A stretch of 64,000 bases of DNA from Talaromyces rugulosus (taxonomy: Eukaryota; Ascomycota; Eurotiomycetes; Eurotiales; Trichocomaceae). Positions 22,665 through 34,317 of the stretch are shown here, piece after piece. Where the stretch lies: positions 5,146,001 to 5,210,000 of the forward strand of contig NC_049565.1 in assembly GCF_013368755.1 (NCBI RefSeq), read 5' to 3'. The notes beneath the pieces were generated by a model. The model was not told the DNA's origin, made no database searches, and was given only the letters and a program-made list of their open reading frames with translations. Positions within the stretch are counted from its first letter, which is position 1. Every line of letters starts with the position of its first letter. The position numbers were made by a program, and so were the translations under genes.

Positions 22665-24547
22665 ATGCTTGCCGCTGGAAAGCCTGGTAAGTCAAGTCAG
22701 TCCGCCGGGGCTCTCGACGCCCGTACCGCCAACGGACTCGTGCATCCTGACACTGTCGCAGCGGCTCGAAGCTTATACGGATGCTGGAGATGCCGGGTAC
22801 GCCGGAAAAAATGCGATGAACGCAGGCCCGTCTGCACGCCGTGCTCGTCGCTGGAGCTTGAATGCCATGGCTACGGCGCGAAACCGCACTGGATGGACAA
22901 CGGGGTGCTGCAAAAGGAACAAGCGCTGCGGTTCAAGCAGCTTGTCGGTCGCACCAAGGCCATAAAGGGCCAGAAAAGGGCACAGCCGAACGAGTCGTCG
23001 CCCGAGTCCACCGGGCAGATGGTGTTGTTCCCCTCGGAGCTGTGCTATCTCGTCCCTCTGAGGCCCTCCCCGCGCCGCTCCACGTGACCGCCAACGCAAC
23101 GAGCCTCTTCGGCAACGTCGACTCCATCTCGTCCGCATCGTTGGCCAACGCGCATCTTGCAGATACAGAGGTCTCCTGGGGCGACCTCCTCTCCGATGGC
23201 GATGGATTTCTCCAGAAGAATAACGCGCCGTTGACCCTGTCCGCCAGCGAAGAAGAGGCCGAGGACGTCGTCTTCATGCATTTTTTCGACCACGTCTTCT
23301 ACCTGCAGTATCCCTACTACCAGACTCGCGATGGCCGCGAACGGGGCTGGCTATTTTCCATCCTGAAACGCGTCAAGCCCGCATACTACGCCACTCTGGC
23401 CCAGAGCGAACGCCATTTCCTGGCCACCGTGCCTCACAACCAGCACATCGCCGCCGTCTTGACGCTGCGCCGCGCCGGGACTACATACTACGACCTGGCC
23501 ATGCATGGCATGCAGTCCATCATGGCCGCCGCTCTCGATCGGGCAAGTCTCGTGCAGAGCCTCGAAGCGCTGACAGCACTCTTGCAGTTGCTTTTTTTTA
23601 GAGGTAAGTGGTAGCTAGAGACGGATGAGGATACTGGCTAAACCAAGATAAACCATCACGTAGGGATTTGCCGGCGGGACAACGAACTGGAAAAATTTGC
23701 TGCGGTCCGCCGCAGCATTGGTGCCGACGGTGGCCAACGCGCGGTCACGATCAGGCACATCGACGCCCGAGCGGATGGATCGTAGCTATGCGGGGGACCC
23801 ATGCATTTCGCCGGATCTGGGCCGAGCCTGCTGTGTGGTGTTGGGATCGTTCATCTCCTTCGACATTATCGCCGCCGCGTCGACGCGGGGGGAGAAGTTC
23901 CTGGCCGTCGACCATATTCGAGAACTGGCGACTCTGGGAAGCTCCGTGCAGAGCCTGATGGGCTGCCGCAACTCCGTCATGGCGCGCGTATGTGAAATCA
24001 CGGCCCTGGATCTTTGGAAAAAGGATGCCCAGGCCGTACATCAGCTGTCTATCTAGTCCAGCGAGGGGTGAGAATAGAAGAGCGGCTGCGACAGGAGATG
24101 GAGAATACGAGCGGCCCGCCGTTGCCGGTGCCTTGGGAACCTCTCGATTTGCCATTGCCACATAAGCATCCGGTAGTAAGCAGGCTTTATGCCCTGGCGG
24201 CCATCATATACCTGCATGTTGTTCTATTAGGGGCGCATCCGTACCTGCCGGAGATCAGGCAGGCCGTCCTTGCGGTCCTGGAGACGTTGACAAACCTGCA
24301 GGACGCTCAGTTGCTGCAGAGCCTTTCGTGGTCTTTTTGCGTGGCGGGGTGCCTGGCGACAGAAGACCAATACGCCACATTCAGACAGCAATTCTCAGCG
24401 ACGGAGGCCTGGGAGGTGACCAACGGGACCTGTTCGGAGGCGTATAGAATTATGAAAGCATGCTGGGCCAAGAGGAAGACGTCGGGTGAGGAATGTGATT
24501 GGGCTTCTATCATGGATCAAGACGCGTGCCAAGTTCTACTTCGATGA
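22665..24547 (+). pseudogene. Zn2Cys6 transcription factor with frame breaks
   Basis: ATG at 22665. The zinc cluster CWRCRVRRKKCDERRPVC followed by TPCSSLELEC is complete (CX2CX6CX6CX2CX6C). A fungal-specific domain follows (VFMHFFDHVFYLQYPYY, GFAGGTTNW, SFISFDIIAAASTRGEKF, LYALAAIIYLHVVL). The pieces sit in different frames. The change near 23,030 could be a very short 41-nt intron (23022-23062). The one at 23,600 follows a run of eight T beside an otherwise good intron (about 23606-23663), where seven T would keep the frame. The change near 24,050 has no intron solution that I can find. Either sequencing indels or real decay is possible; its position among other broken genes favours decay. 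Confidence 0.65.
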
Positions 24548-25171
24548 TGCAGATGAACTGTTGTTCTTTCGGATAGATATTCATGTTTCATTCTTTCCTA
24601 TCTATGCGTGTAGCTCAGGCCCCCTTAGTATCGTCCGAATTCTTCGTGATGCGAATCGCAATGTGCTTATCCAAGTCCGGGATATTCATGCGAGCCACCA
24701 TGGAGGAAAAGTCGAGTGTGATAAAGACATCGACAAGCTCGTCGTCGGATAGGAGCTTCTAAGCGATAGTCTCGGGCGTAACTTCTGCATGTTGAGGTTT
24801 CCAGCAGTGACTAATACGGTACGGAGTCACAGTATACGGAGCAGAGTATCGACTCCAGTCTCCACCACGTCGGCGGTAACGCTAGACCTTTTTCCGGACA
24901 GAACCACGGGGATCCCTATTGACGTGGGATTCACCACAAATCTGTTTTCGTCATGGACAAAGCCAGCACCATGGAGTGATTGATAATAAATACCATGGCA
25001 TTACAAATCCTTTTGCGTGCGTCTGGCAAACGCTGCCTATTTGTTCTCCCGTCTGAAAGATCTTAACCATCTTTCAAACTGCTCTAATTCTTCTTTTGCA
25101 ACCTCGACTCTGCACAGCACTTCCACCGGGTTTATTTTATACGACTTGTTGAAATCCCTGTTTGATCGAAA
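24548..25171. other. Region with unrecognised protein-like relic
   Basis: On the minus strand, about 24,615-24,775 reads LLSDDELVDVFITLDFSSMV and IPDLDKHIAIRITKNSDD after a TAG codon, and about 24,825-24,970 in another frame reads GIPVVLSGKRSSVTADVVET. These look like coding sequence, but I do not recognise the family and the frames do not join. The rightmost part is the upstream region of the transporter at 25172. Confidence 0.35.
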
Positions 25172-26951
25172 ATGACCGAGTCCAACATGGAAACGGGAAC
25201 CGACTCGGCGGGCAGTCTGTCGAAAAGCCACGAGGATTTGCCTCGACACTCTCTAGAGGTCCAGGAGAAGAATGTCGAAGCTGGCTTGCAACAGCAGGAG
25301 CAACCAGAGGCACCGCCGCGTGACATGCCCGCCTGGAAATGGTCCATTGTCATAACCGCCATCTACAGCTCCCAGTTCCTTTTTGCCCTCGACAATACCA
25401 TTGTTGCCAATGTCCAGCCCGCTATTGTCGAGGAGTTCAGCGCCGTGCAGAAGCTCACCTGGCTGAGCGTAGCCTTCTTGATCTCCGCGGCTAGTACCAA
25501 TCTGGTCTGGGGCAAGGTCTACGGTCAATTCAACGCAAAATGGACATACACCGTCTCGGTACTGGTCTTTGGGGTGGGCTCGGCCGTCTGCGGAGCTGCC
25601 CCCAATGTCGGCGCTTTCATCATCGGGCGTGCCATCTGTGGTGTCTCTGGAGCGGGCATGTACGTGGGTTTAATGACCATGATTGCCGTCACGACCACTC
25701 TCAAGGAACGTCCCGTCTACGTTGGCGGCACCGGTCTTGTCTGGGGTCTCGGCACTGTCTTGGGCCCCATTATTGGAGGTGCATTCACCGATTCGTCTGC
25801 AGAATTCACTAATCTTAATAAAACATTACTTTTAAAAATTCTCATAAAAATATTTATATATAAATAATATTTTTTTTTAACATTATGGTTGGCGCTGGGC
25901 ATTTTACATCAATCTTGTTATTGGTGGCTTGTGTTCCCCGGTCTACGTCTTCATGCTTCCAAGCAAGGATCCACGCCCAGGCGTGAGCACGATGGATCGT
26001 TGCCGCGAGTTCGACTACGTAGGCGTCATTCTCATGATTGGCGCCTGTGCTTGCTTCGTTATGGGTGTTTCCTTCGGCGGTGTCACGTATGCTTGGAACT
26101 CGGGGCAAATCATTGGCCTTTTCTGCACGTCCGGCGTTCTCTTCATCATCATTGGCTTCCAGCAAGTCTTTACCGTCTTCACCAATATCATCCGTCGAGT
26201 ATGCCCCGTAGAGTTCTTCGGGAGCCGCACCGTCTTGATTCTTTTCGCCATGACCGTAGCTGGCGGTACCGCACTCTTCCTTCCGATTTACATGGCGCCT
26301 CTCTACTTCCAGTTCACTCGCAGTGACTCTGCGCTACAGTCCGGTGTCCGCCTTTTGCCATTCATCTTCCTCGTCATCTTCACCATCACGAGCAACGGTG
26401 TTTTGCTCTCCCGCTGGGGGTTGTACATGCCGTGGTATCTCATAGGGGGCATTCTGGTTGCCGTTGGCGGCGGTCTCATGTACACCGTGGCTCTCACTAC
26501 CTCCGTCTCTAGTGTCTATGGATACACAGTCATTCTCGGCTTTGGCGTGGGAATGTTCGCCCAAGCCTCTTACTCAGTCGCACAGGCCGTGGTCCAGCCA
26601 GAACTGGTGCCTTCAGCCATTGGTTTCATCTCCACCGCCCAGATTTTTGGCATCACCCTCGCTCTGGCTATTGCTAACGCTCTTTTCCTGAACGAGAGCG
26701 AGAAAGGCATTCACGCCCTGCTCCCGGAAATTCCTAGCGAGGAAATTGCGCAGACCATTGCCGGTGCCCAGTCGACACTATTACACGACCTCAGCCCTCA
26801 CGTCAGGACGCAGGTGTTGGAAGTCATTGTGAATGCACAAAGCAAGACGTATATTTTGGTCATCGTCGCCGGCGCTCTTGTTACCTTGCTGAGTCTATTG
26901 ATGAGGCGCGAAAGATTGTTTATCGCTGCCGGTGCGGCTGCCGGTGCTTAA
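25172..26951 (+). pseudogene. MFS drug-efflux-type transporter split by an AT-rich insertion
   Basis: ATG at 25172. The first part (25172-25810) covers TM1-TM5 of a 14-TM drug:H+ antiporter: FALDNTIVANVQPAIV, LVWGKVYGQF, GRAICGVSGAGMYVG, and motif C at VWGLGTVLGPIIGGAFTDSS. The second part (about 25887-26951) resumes exactly where expected with GWRWAFYINLVIGG and runs to the C-terminus. Between them are about 80 bases of almost pure A/T with several stops, no usable GT donor next to the break and no AG acceptor before WRW, so it does not look like a normal intron, and the frame changes. The parts otherwise have no stop codons, so the disruption seems recent. Its normal role would be export of a metabolite, perhaps that of the dead NRPS nearby. 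Confidence 0.7.
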
Positions 26952-27250
26952 ACTTAGCTGTTCAACCGTTGGAACAGACGGGGGAAGTCAAGGCAGATGT
27001 GCGAGAACTTTATGATATTTAGATTACGGCTTATATTGGCTTAGTATAATACGGATTTAGAAGAATCTAAATTGAATAAGAATTTTTTAGAACTTTCTTC
27101 ATTGGGCAATTCTTTACATCAATGATGGTAATGGTAAGAGTAAGGAGACGTTGCAGGTTCGGGGTTATTAGGGTTGGGTTTATTTGATAGAGCCACGATC
27201 ACTACTAGTACGTATCTCAAAGCATCGTCTGTAAATTGCATAGCAGGATG
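26952..27250. other. Intergenic between transporter and NRPS relic
   Basis: No gene seen; A/T-rich after 27,000, as expected for a 3' flank. Confidence 0.4.
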
Positions 27251-28620
27251 TAATGTCGACAGACGATGACTTCTCCTTGGTCTTCAATATTTCCACCTCC
27301 CCATTGCTGAAGCTGAGCATACGACACGGCGCCAGCCTGGCCAAGATGGATGTGCGTGTGCTGCTCGGGCACTTCGCAGCAACCCTACAATACGTCGTAG
27401 GGAATCTCAAATCCAACCTGTCCGCCGTGTAGATAATATCGCAATCGGAGCAATTCCTATTATATGAATATGGAAAAGCGGCTGTACTCGCACAAAGTGG
27501 CCTGCTGTATCGGCTTATAGAGAGGTAGGAGTAGCGCATGCCTCATGTAGACGCCCTGCAATTCGAATCCGACGATCCTGTCTCATACTAGACCCTTAAC
27601 TAGCGTTCAAATTACCTCTCTCAACATCTTGTACCACCTAAAGCCAGGTTTGTGGCGGTGCATATACGCACATTTGTCCACTTTATAACTAGCCGCCCTG
27701 AAAGCCGGCACTGCATACGTCATCCTTGATGTAGACTCTTCGCCTTCGCGCAAGGCCTTCATGCTCTCGGGCAGAGATTCACCAGTACCTGGGATGTTGG
27801 AAATGAGTGATCCGACGCTCATGATTGCGCCCCTGCGAAGTAAAATCGACCAAAGCAGCTCGTTTGAGGTTCATCTTGCCCAAATTCAGCAAACGCTTTG
27901 GGATGTTGCCAGTCACGCCCATTATGGCCTCCGCAACATCTTCAAAGCCAGTTGTCAATTAAAGGGACCAGTTTGACTCGATGGTAAACCTTTTGATCAA
28001 AATTTCGCTGCCACTAAACCACGGTGGTCTAAACTCATTACCCTTTACGAACCTTGGGTCGGTGGAACATGCTAAACTGAACCTGAACAATGAGACTCTA
28101 GACCGCATTACGTTGACTTCAAAGTCTGAAATTGGATTCGCACAACACCTAGTGGACCTCGTTGTCTCTGTGCTTCAAAAAGGTTCTGGGTTGCCAACTA
28201 CCCTTGTCAAGGACTTGCTACCAGCAGCATCCCCTGCTGAACCTGACCCAGAGATTATCACAGTGTTACCGCGTAGCCCAGACGAATTAACTGTATAGGA
28301 ACAGCTATCGCAGTACGCATCTTCATATCTCGGCTACTCCGCCTTCATGAAAATGGCAGCAGAGTACCCCTTACGATCCGCCGTTCATGACATATCAGGA
28401 AATGAAATCACATAAGCCGGTCTTGCCATCAAGATTGACCAGCTTGCTGGGATTCATCGTTACAAGGGTGTCATACATGAGCAGGTCGTTCCCATGTTGC
28501 TGGAAAAGTCCATAAATACCATCATTTCGATATATGGTATTCTTGTTTCAGGTGGAGTATGGTCAGAGCGGAAATGTAGAGAGCATGGCATCGTAAGGCG
28601 ATAGAGTTGCGTTAGAGGCA
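27251..28620 (+). pseudogene. Nonribosomal peptide synthetase relic
   Basis: Separate frames on the plus strand give NRPS pieces in module order. At 27253-27430: FSLVFNISTSPLLKLSIRHG and LLGHFAATLQYVVGNLKSNL, the C-terminal end of a condensation domain, then a stop and ISQSEQFLLYEYG. At 27,555-27,780: VAHASCRRPAIRI and LAALKAGTAYVILD, the adenylation start and core motif A2. At 27,865-27,970: HLAQIQQTLWDVASHAHYGL, a condensation segment. At 27,981-28,600: the end of a condensation-like domain, then YPLRSAVHDISGNEIT, a stop, KIDQLAGIHRYKGVIHEQVV and TIISIYGILVSGGVW, another adenylation N-terminus. No A3, T or complete C domain is left. It once had at least two modules; the style recalls siderophore-type synthetases, but that is a guess. 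Confidence 0.75.
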
Positions 28621-29630
28621 ACTTATACGGACAACTTATCTAATTATAACAATCTTCGTGTACTAGATAAATCTGAAGTCAATTTGTATTTCTGTTTGCA
28701 TTTCAGCTAACCAATGAGCTGAAGGGTCAGTCCTTGTTGCCTAATATACCCTTATAAGGTCTAACTAGACCATCTTCAAGGTAAGTAGATTAATCTTACA
28801 TAGGATTTTAGTAGAGAAACTGTCCAACTCACTTTCTTCAGTCTCATTTAGGTCCTTACTATCCAACATAACCTATATATAGTGTCAACCACCGCAGGGT
28901 CCTTACTGACTGATTCAGCCCCCCCAGTTTGATTCTTTACAGTTAATCCTTCCAGAGGATACAACTCGCTAATCTCTCTAAATTAATTAAAATTATTTGG
29001 ACTTAGATAATTATATCATATTACTTAAAAGGCATATATATAAATTAATATAATGACTAGATAAACTAGAAATCCATACTGCTAGGCTGAAAGGCCTGGC
29101 CTTCTCGGTCTGAAACTAGGGGCCAGCCAGCGGGGCCCTTCCAACGCAGCCTGCCAATGTTGGTTGAATATTATGTGTTATATGTCTCGCTTATTTGCTG
29201 ACGTGTGTCTACTGCACGCCACGTGGATGACCAACACTGAACGTGGACATTTCCTATAATAGTAAACCACGAGGACGGTGATCTAGATGTGATTGAGTTT
29301 TGATTTGCCGCGCCATGTAGCTTATAGCTGTATAAGCTGATAGTTCATAATACGAGAACTCTCTTGTTTTGTTAGTACGCTCGCTCATTGGCGTAGAATC
29401 CCCCTGAGGCGCAAATAATCTCCGGTCCGAAACCTCAACAAGGCTAAAACAGCTGAACAATCGAGTCAAGTGACATATATCTCCTACATGCAACCCTTTG
29501 AAGAGCACATTCAAAAATAAAAATTGAATTTATTACTATTGATTTTTCCATTGGCCAAACTCCCCTGAAAAAAAAGAACCCCGGTGCCGTTGATGGGAAA
29601 TCGTGCGTCTTTCACGTAAAACCCACGACC
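28621..29630. other. AT-rich gap left of the PKS-NRPS cluster
   Basis: No gene seen. Very A/T-rich from 28,970 to 29,080, with a short GC-rich patch at 29,085-29,150. The end of the gap is the upstream region of the cluster regulator and marks a likely left boundary of the functional cluster. Confidence 0.45.
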
Positions 29631-31350
29631 ATGGACAAATTCACCGATCGACGGCTGCGGAAAGCATGCGATCGCTGCCATGCGCAGAAACTGGGCTGTC
29701 AACGACAAGACAACGAGAAATGTATTAGATGCACCAAGGCTAACAAACAATGCACGTGGAGCATCTCCCTTCGAAGCCGGCGCGACTGGGCGGACACATC
29801 TGACCCGGTGGTCGATATCGCGAGTAGTAATGAGGGGAACGGCCAAAGCGCAGATGAGCAGCAGATGCAAGACACAGCCATGGTAGGAGGAAATGGGAAC
29901 CTCAGTAAGAACAATTCATCCTTCTTCTTTATTTTTTTTCCATCTTAAAGTTAGGTGCTACATATGTGAATATCTGTTGAGACCGGCTGCTGAATAAATA
30001 TTAACAAAAGATTCTAAAGACAACTTGAATCCATCCACAGACTTTGCTCCTGTGGAAGAGGATTTTCCCGATTCACATATCTTTAATGATTTCCTCACTG
30101 CGACTCCTTCTCTAGAATCGCTGCCGGAATTGGGCCACATCTATTCCAGCAGCAGAGATAGCATGGCTACTACTGTTAGTTCCAACCACGCCGTACAGCG
30201 TCAGCACCGTATCCGAAGCGCTGGTTCTCCCATTCAGGACATGATTGGCAATAATCTGCATCCTTCCCATCTTCATCACAATTTGATGCCATCTCAATTC
30301 AGCACCTGGACTCCCGAGGATGAGGAGGGCGATCCCTTTAGACAAGCCCGCGACGCAATGTCAAACAACAAAAGACCGCGTCACGGAGACTGGGACTCTT
30401 CCTCTTCCTATTATGATAATAACATCACCGGCTCATTTCTGCAGCCAATTGAATACTCTCGGGCCAACGCGCGCTTTAGGAGCCGAGCTATGCCAGTTCC
30501 AGTCCCAGCTCCTGGAATTACTTCAACTGCTACTTTGTCGACAACCCCGCCGGGGCTAACCACCGATAAGCCGGACTGGCTGGTCCAGATCTTTGAAATA
30601 AACGGCGAGCTTTACCAACAGGCCCGAGTTGTGCCCCAGTTTATCAGGGAGGCCAAAGAAAACTCGCTCTCGGCGTTTCCTGCTGTTGGTGGCGTCGGCG
30701 GAGCTTTTGACCAGGTCATCCGCTTGAGCATGCGGCTTGTCGATATTCTACAGGAGCTGAATCAAGGGCTGGATAATAATAAGAAGAAGCATAGTATGAA
30801 TAATGATGATGACGACGACAATGATGATGATAATAATGGCAATGGCTTCAACTCTCACACTAACGCTTCGGTCGAGAATTATTTCCCGGCCGGCGATACT
30901 TCAACAGCGAACACCACTTATGGACTTGATTCTGGCTCCCTGCTCATAATTCTTTCCTGTTACATACGGATTATTGAGCTATTTTCCAAGCTGTTGCTGG
31001 GAATCAAGTACTTGATGACCAAATCAGAGAAAAATAGCAACACTCTGCCAGACCGAAGATTATTGCACCAAATAAAGCACCATTTACCAACCCTAATTCT
31101 AGGCTCGACCTCTGTGGATCTGTATCCGCACATGCGCGTTGCTATCCTTCTCGAGTTGGTCGAGCAGATTTTGCAGACTGTGAGTTCGCTTTTGGATCCG
31201 CTGGTTCGTGGTCGCGGTGGACAGCAGCATCAACAACAAGCCGGTGGGGTTTTTGGGAACACGCTACAAGAGTTTTATGACCTGGAAAAGGCTTTGTTGG
31301 GCGTCGTGAGTGGTATTCGTGCTTTGCTGGGGAAAAAGAAAGAAAGATGA
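29631..31350 (+). CDS. Zn2Cys6 regulator with AflR-type domain (candidate cluster activator)
   Basis: ATG at 29631 ([20 protein letters not shown]). Exons 29631-29904 and 30041-31350, joined through a 136-nt GT..AG intron, give 527 residues. Zinc cluster: six cysteines at about residues 13-43, spacing CX2CX6CX6CX2CX6C ([22 protein letters not shown]). The C-terminal half carries the features of the aflatoxin-regulatory-protein domain: [20 protein letters not shown], then a helical region ending [19 protein letters not shown]. An Asn/Asp codon run lies near 30,790-30,840. It sits at the left end of the biosynthetic genes and is the natural candidate to activate them; the recurring TCGGCG(A/T)T promoter motif may be its site (inference). 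Confidence 0.88.
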
Positions 31351-31755
31351 TGGCGAGGCGGATTAGTATTATTCCATTGTTATCAGGAATAATTTCAACT
31401 TGCAATTTTTATTTTACTTTTTGGATTATTTCAGTATTTCAGTAATTTTCTTTTATATTTTTCTCGGTTATAATTAAAGGAAAGATAGAGATGCAGCTTA
31501 AATATCAAGTCCATTGAATTCCTGTTCTACTCGTGGATAGCTTTCACATTGTTTTGGCTTAGTGGACGATAAAAATATAGTTTAACTTTCAACATTGAAC
31601 CGATGTAAACTACACCAATTAATATTGAACTAAGGAAAAATCAAACAAAGGAAACACCATGCAAGCCATATTGATACATGTATCCTCGACCCTCCGTCTC
31701 TTGTATGTATCTCGGAAATATTAATAAACCGTCAATTGGTATCTACTCTTAAAGT
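31351..31755. other. Convergent 3' intergenic region
   Basis: Between the 3' ends of the regulator and the MFS exporter; A/T-rich, no gene seen. Confidence 0.45.
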
Positions 31756-33474
31756 TTACTCCGCCGTTTCCTGTGTCTTTTCAACCTGTTCCTTTTCAGC
31801 AGGAACCAACGAGCCACTTCCACTTGAACGCTCCGGGTCAGACACCGGCTGGGAGCCCTTCAGCTGATAGTCTGATTCGACCGTGGTGCGCAGCGAGATC
31901 TCTTTCTCCAGAAGCGACAACAGCAGAGGCAAGGCACAAAAGGCTAAGCACACCTCCCAAACGTTTTTCATTGTCGCCGAGTACGTGTTGATGACCTGAA
32001 TTTGGGTCTGCACGGGCAATGATGCAATAAAGGTGTTGTCGACATGGGCATACGCACTCCCCCCGCTGAGGGCATCACGGACTGGCCCACTGGTGATCTG
32101 GTGGCCAGCATGTACCGCAAAACGACTGTTGAATATGGCCCCCGGAATGGCAATGCCCCAGACCCCGCCAAACTGGCGCAGGTAGGACCAGGTTGCAGTG
32201 GCTGGAGCAACATCCGACTGCGGCAGGGCGGCTTGGATGGAGGGCAGTATGGAGGTGAGCAAGACCCCGCCACCGGCGCCGGCAATGATCTGGAACACGA
32301 TGGCCGGGGCTAGTGACGAGGATGGACCCAGGTAGATGTAAAGACCGGTACCGAGAGTCAGGAAGACAAAGCCGAACACGTGGATGGGCTTATATCGACC
32401 CCAACGTGAGAGGGCCACGCCAGCCATGATTGCAAAGGGACCGCCGATGAGGACGGTTGGCAGTAGGAGCACGCCAGCGCGGCGAGGGGAGGCTAGATGC
32501 ACGCCTTCAAAGTATAGGGGCAGGAAATAGACCTGCCAGTACACAAGGATGGAGGACAGGAACGTGTTTGCCAGGCCAAAGGCGCTGGTACGCGTGCCGA
32601 ACAGACGCGGTGGGATGGTGGGGGCAACACAGAAGCGACTAGCCTCGTATACATGGAACAGTGCAATGCCTGCAAAGCCCACTAGCAGGGGTACCAGGAT
32701 GTGCCACGAGGACCAAGGATAGCGAGTGTCAGCCCACGATAGGGCAATGAGAATGGCGAGCACCGACGCCAGCAACAGCCCGTTGCCGATCCAGTCGATA
32801 GTCTTGATCCGCTCGCGGAACGACTGTTTCTCCTTGGCCTCGATGCGCAGGAAGAAAAATTGCATTATCAGAGTCAGCCCGCCCAGGGGCAGATTCAGCC
32901 AAAAAACCCAACGCCAGTGGCCGGTCTGCGAGATGACGCCGCCCAAGATGGGGCCTATGGCGATGCCGATGCCGAACACGGCGAACAGAATGCCCTGGTA
33001 GCTACCACGCTCACGCACTGAGACCAGGTCGCTAATTATTAGGTTTGCCATGGTGCTGATGCCTGCGCCCCCAAGCCCTTGCACTAAGCGGCCGGCAATG
33101 AGCGTTCGCGTGTTGTTGGCGCCGCCACTGATGCCGCTCCCCAGCGTGAAGATGGCGACAGCGAACATGGCGGGCCAGCGGCGACCGACCACCATGGAAA
33201 ACTGGCCGTAGAACGGAATGAAGACGGTGCTATGTCCTGGGTCAGATTTTTCACTACAAGAAAGGAAATAAACATACGATGTGAGGAGATAGCCATTCAT
33301 GATCCACACATAGTTGTCGCCCGAGTTCAGGTCCTGAGTGATAATTGGCAGAGAAGTCGAGGTGATGGTCGATTCCAACGCCGTCAGCATAGTAGCTATG
33401 CAAAGAGGCGGAAAAATGGCCCAGAATCGCCAGCCTCGCGAGGAGGAGCCAGTTTCAGCTTCAGCTTCAGCCAT
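31756..33474 (-). CDS. MFS transporter, 14-TM drug:H+ antiporter (metabolite exporter)
   Basis: ATG at 33474. A 48-nt intron at 33230-33277 interrupts NGYLLTS/TVFIPFYGQF; because it is a multiple of three without a stop, the frame is also open if it is retained. The spliced protein is 556 residues. Family motifs: LTALESTITSTSLPIITQDL in TM1, GRRWPAMFAVAIF, AGRLVQGLGGAGISTM, and GIGIAIGPILGGVISQTGHW (motif C). The protein has about 14 membrane segments and a charged C-terminal tail. By position it probably exports the cluster product or protects the producer. Confidence 0.88.
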   Translation of the reverse strand: MAEAEAETGSSSRGWRFWAIFPPLCIATMLTALESTITSTSLPIITQDLNSGDNYVWIMNGYLLTSYVYFLSCSEKSDPGHSTVFIPFYGQFSMVVGRRWPAMFAVAIFTLGSGISGGANNTRTLIAGRLVQGLGGAGISTMANLIISDLVSVRERGSYQGILFAVFGIGIAIGPILGGVISQTGHWRWVFWLNLPLGGLTLIMQFFFLRIEAKEKQSFRERIKTIDWIGNGLLLASVLAILIALSWADTRYPWSSWHILVPLLVGFAGIALFHVYEASRFCVAPTIPPRLFGTRTSAFGLANTFLSSILVYWQVYFLPLYFEGVHLASPRRAGVLLLPTVLIGGPFAIMAGVALSRWGRYKPIHVFGFVFLTLGTGLYIYLGPSSSLAPAIVFQIIAGAGGGVLLTSILPSIQAALPQSDVAPATATWSYLRQFGGVWGIAIPGAIFNSRFAVHAGHQITSGPVRDALSGGSAYAHVDNTFIASLPVQTQIQVINTYSATMKNVWEVCLAFCALPLLLSLLEKEISLRTTVESDYQLKGSQPVSDPERSSGSGSLVPAEKEQVEKTQETAE

Positions 33475-34317
33475 GATGTTGGTTTTTGGTTTCTATCGAT
33501 CCTGCCCCGGCTTCGTATTCAATGGCGCAGTTGAAATAGTCACGGAGTTGAACCTGAATAAGACTATGTGTTATTTGAAAGACGACATCTATAATTTATT
33601 TCCAAATCTTACATTATGGTCATCAATCAATTCCATTAACCATCATTAATCGGGTCGGCGCATCTAGAGTCGGCGATGCGCCCGGGTCGGCGTTTAGGGT
33701 TCATCCGTTAGGGCTGGCTCGTCGGGCAGACTCTTGCCCGTCCAACATGGGAGTATGGCACAACCGATTGGCTGAAGATCACTCAAACTCGGGATGAGCA
33801 AATAGAACTTATGTCATTGGTGAATGCAGAATTGCTATTTTAATATGTCGTTAATGCATTGGGTTGTCTCAATCAACTTGTGGTCAATAGCAACTAAGAT
33901 GTAAAAATATGTCTAGGAGTACTTTGCTCGTTACGTGGTAAATGTGTCAATGGCTATCTAGAAACATTGAAATATTCCAAATTCTTTGTACAAGGCATAC
34001 ATGTACATTTAAAGACAGAAATGTCAACTGGTGACGATGGAGCAAGTGAACAGTGGTGGTCTCATTACACTACCTATGTAGAATGATAAGACAACGCTTG
34101 AGGGACAATAAAAAGACAACAAGAGCAGACAAGCAAATCAGCTTAGATATTCCGAGCAACATATATCTGTACGGCAGAGCCCTTTAAGAACTAGTCTAAA
34201 CTTGAAAAAGGTGCGTTTATTCCGTCATGTGACTCTCGAAATTATGAAAAAACAACGCTGAATTTGATATATGTGTGTATGTATGCAAACTCTCTCCTTC
34301 TATCTTTCTATACAAAA
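33475..34317. promoter_or_regulatory. MFS upstream region with triple TCGGCG motif
   Basis: Upstream of the exporter, TCGGCG occurs three times within 40 bases (33655, 33670, 33687), the second and third as TCGGCGAT and TCGGCGTT. The copies are spaced 15 and 17 bases. The rest of this gap, up to the 3' end of the EthD gene, shows no coding region. Confidence 0.5.
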
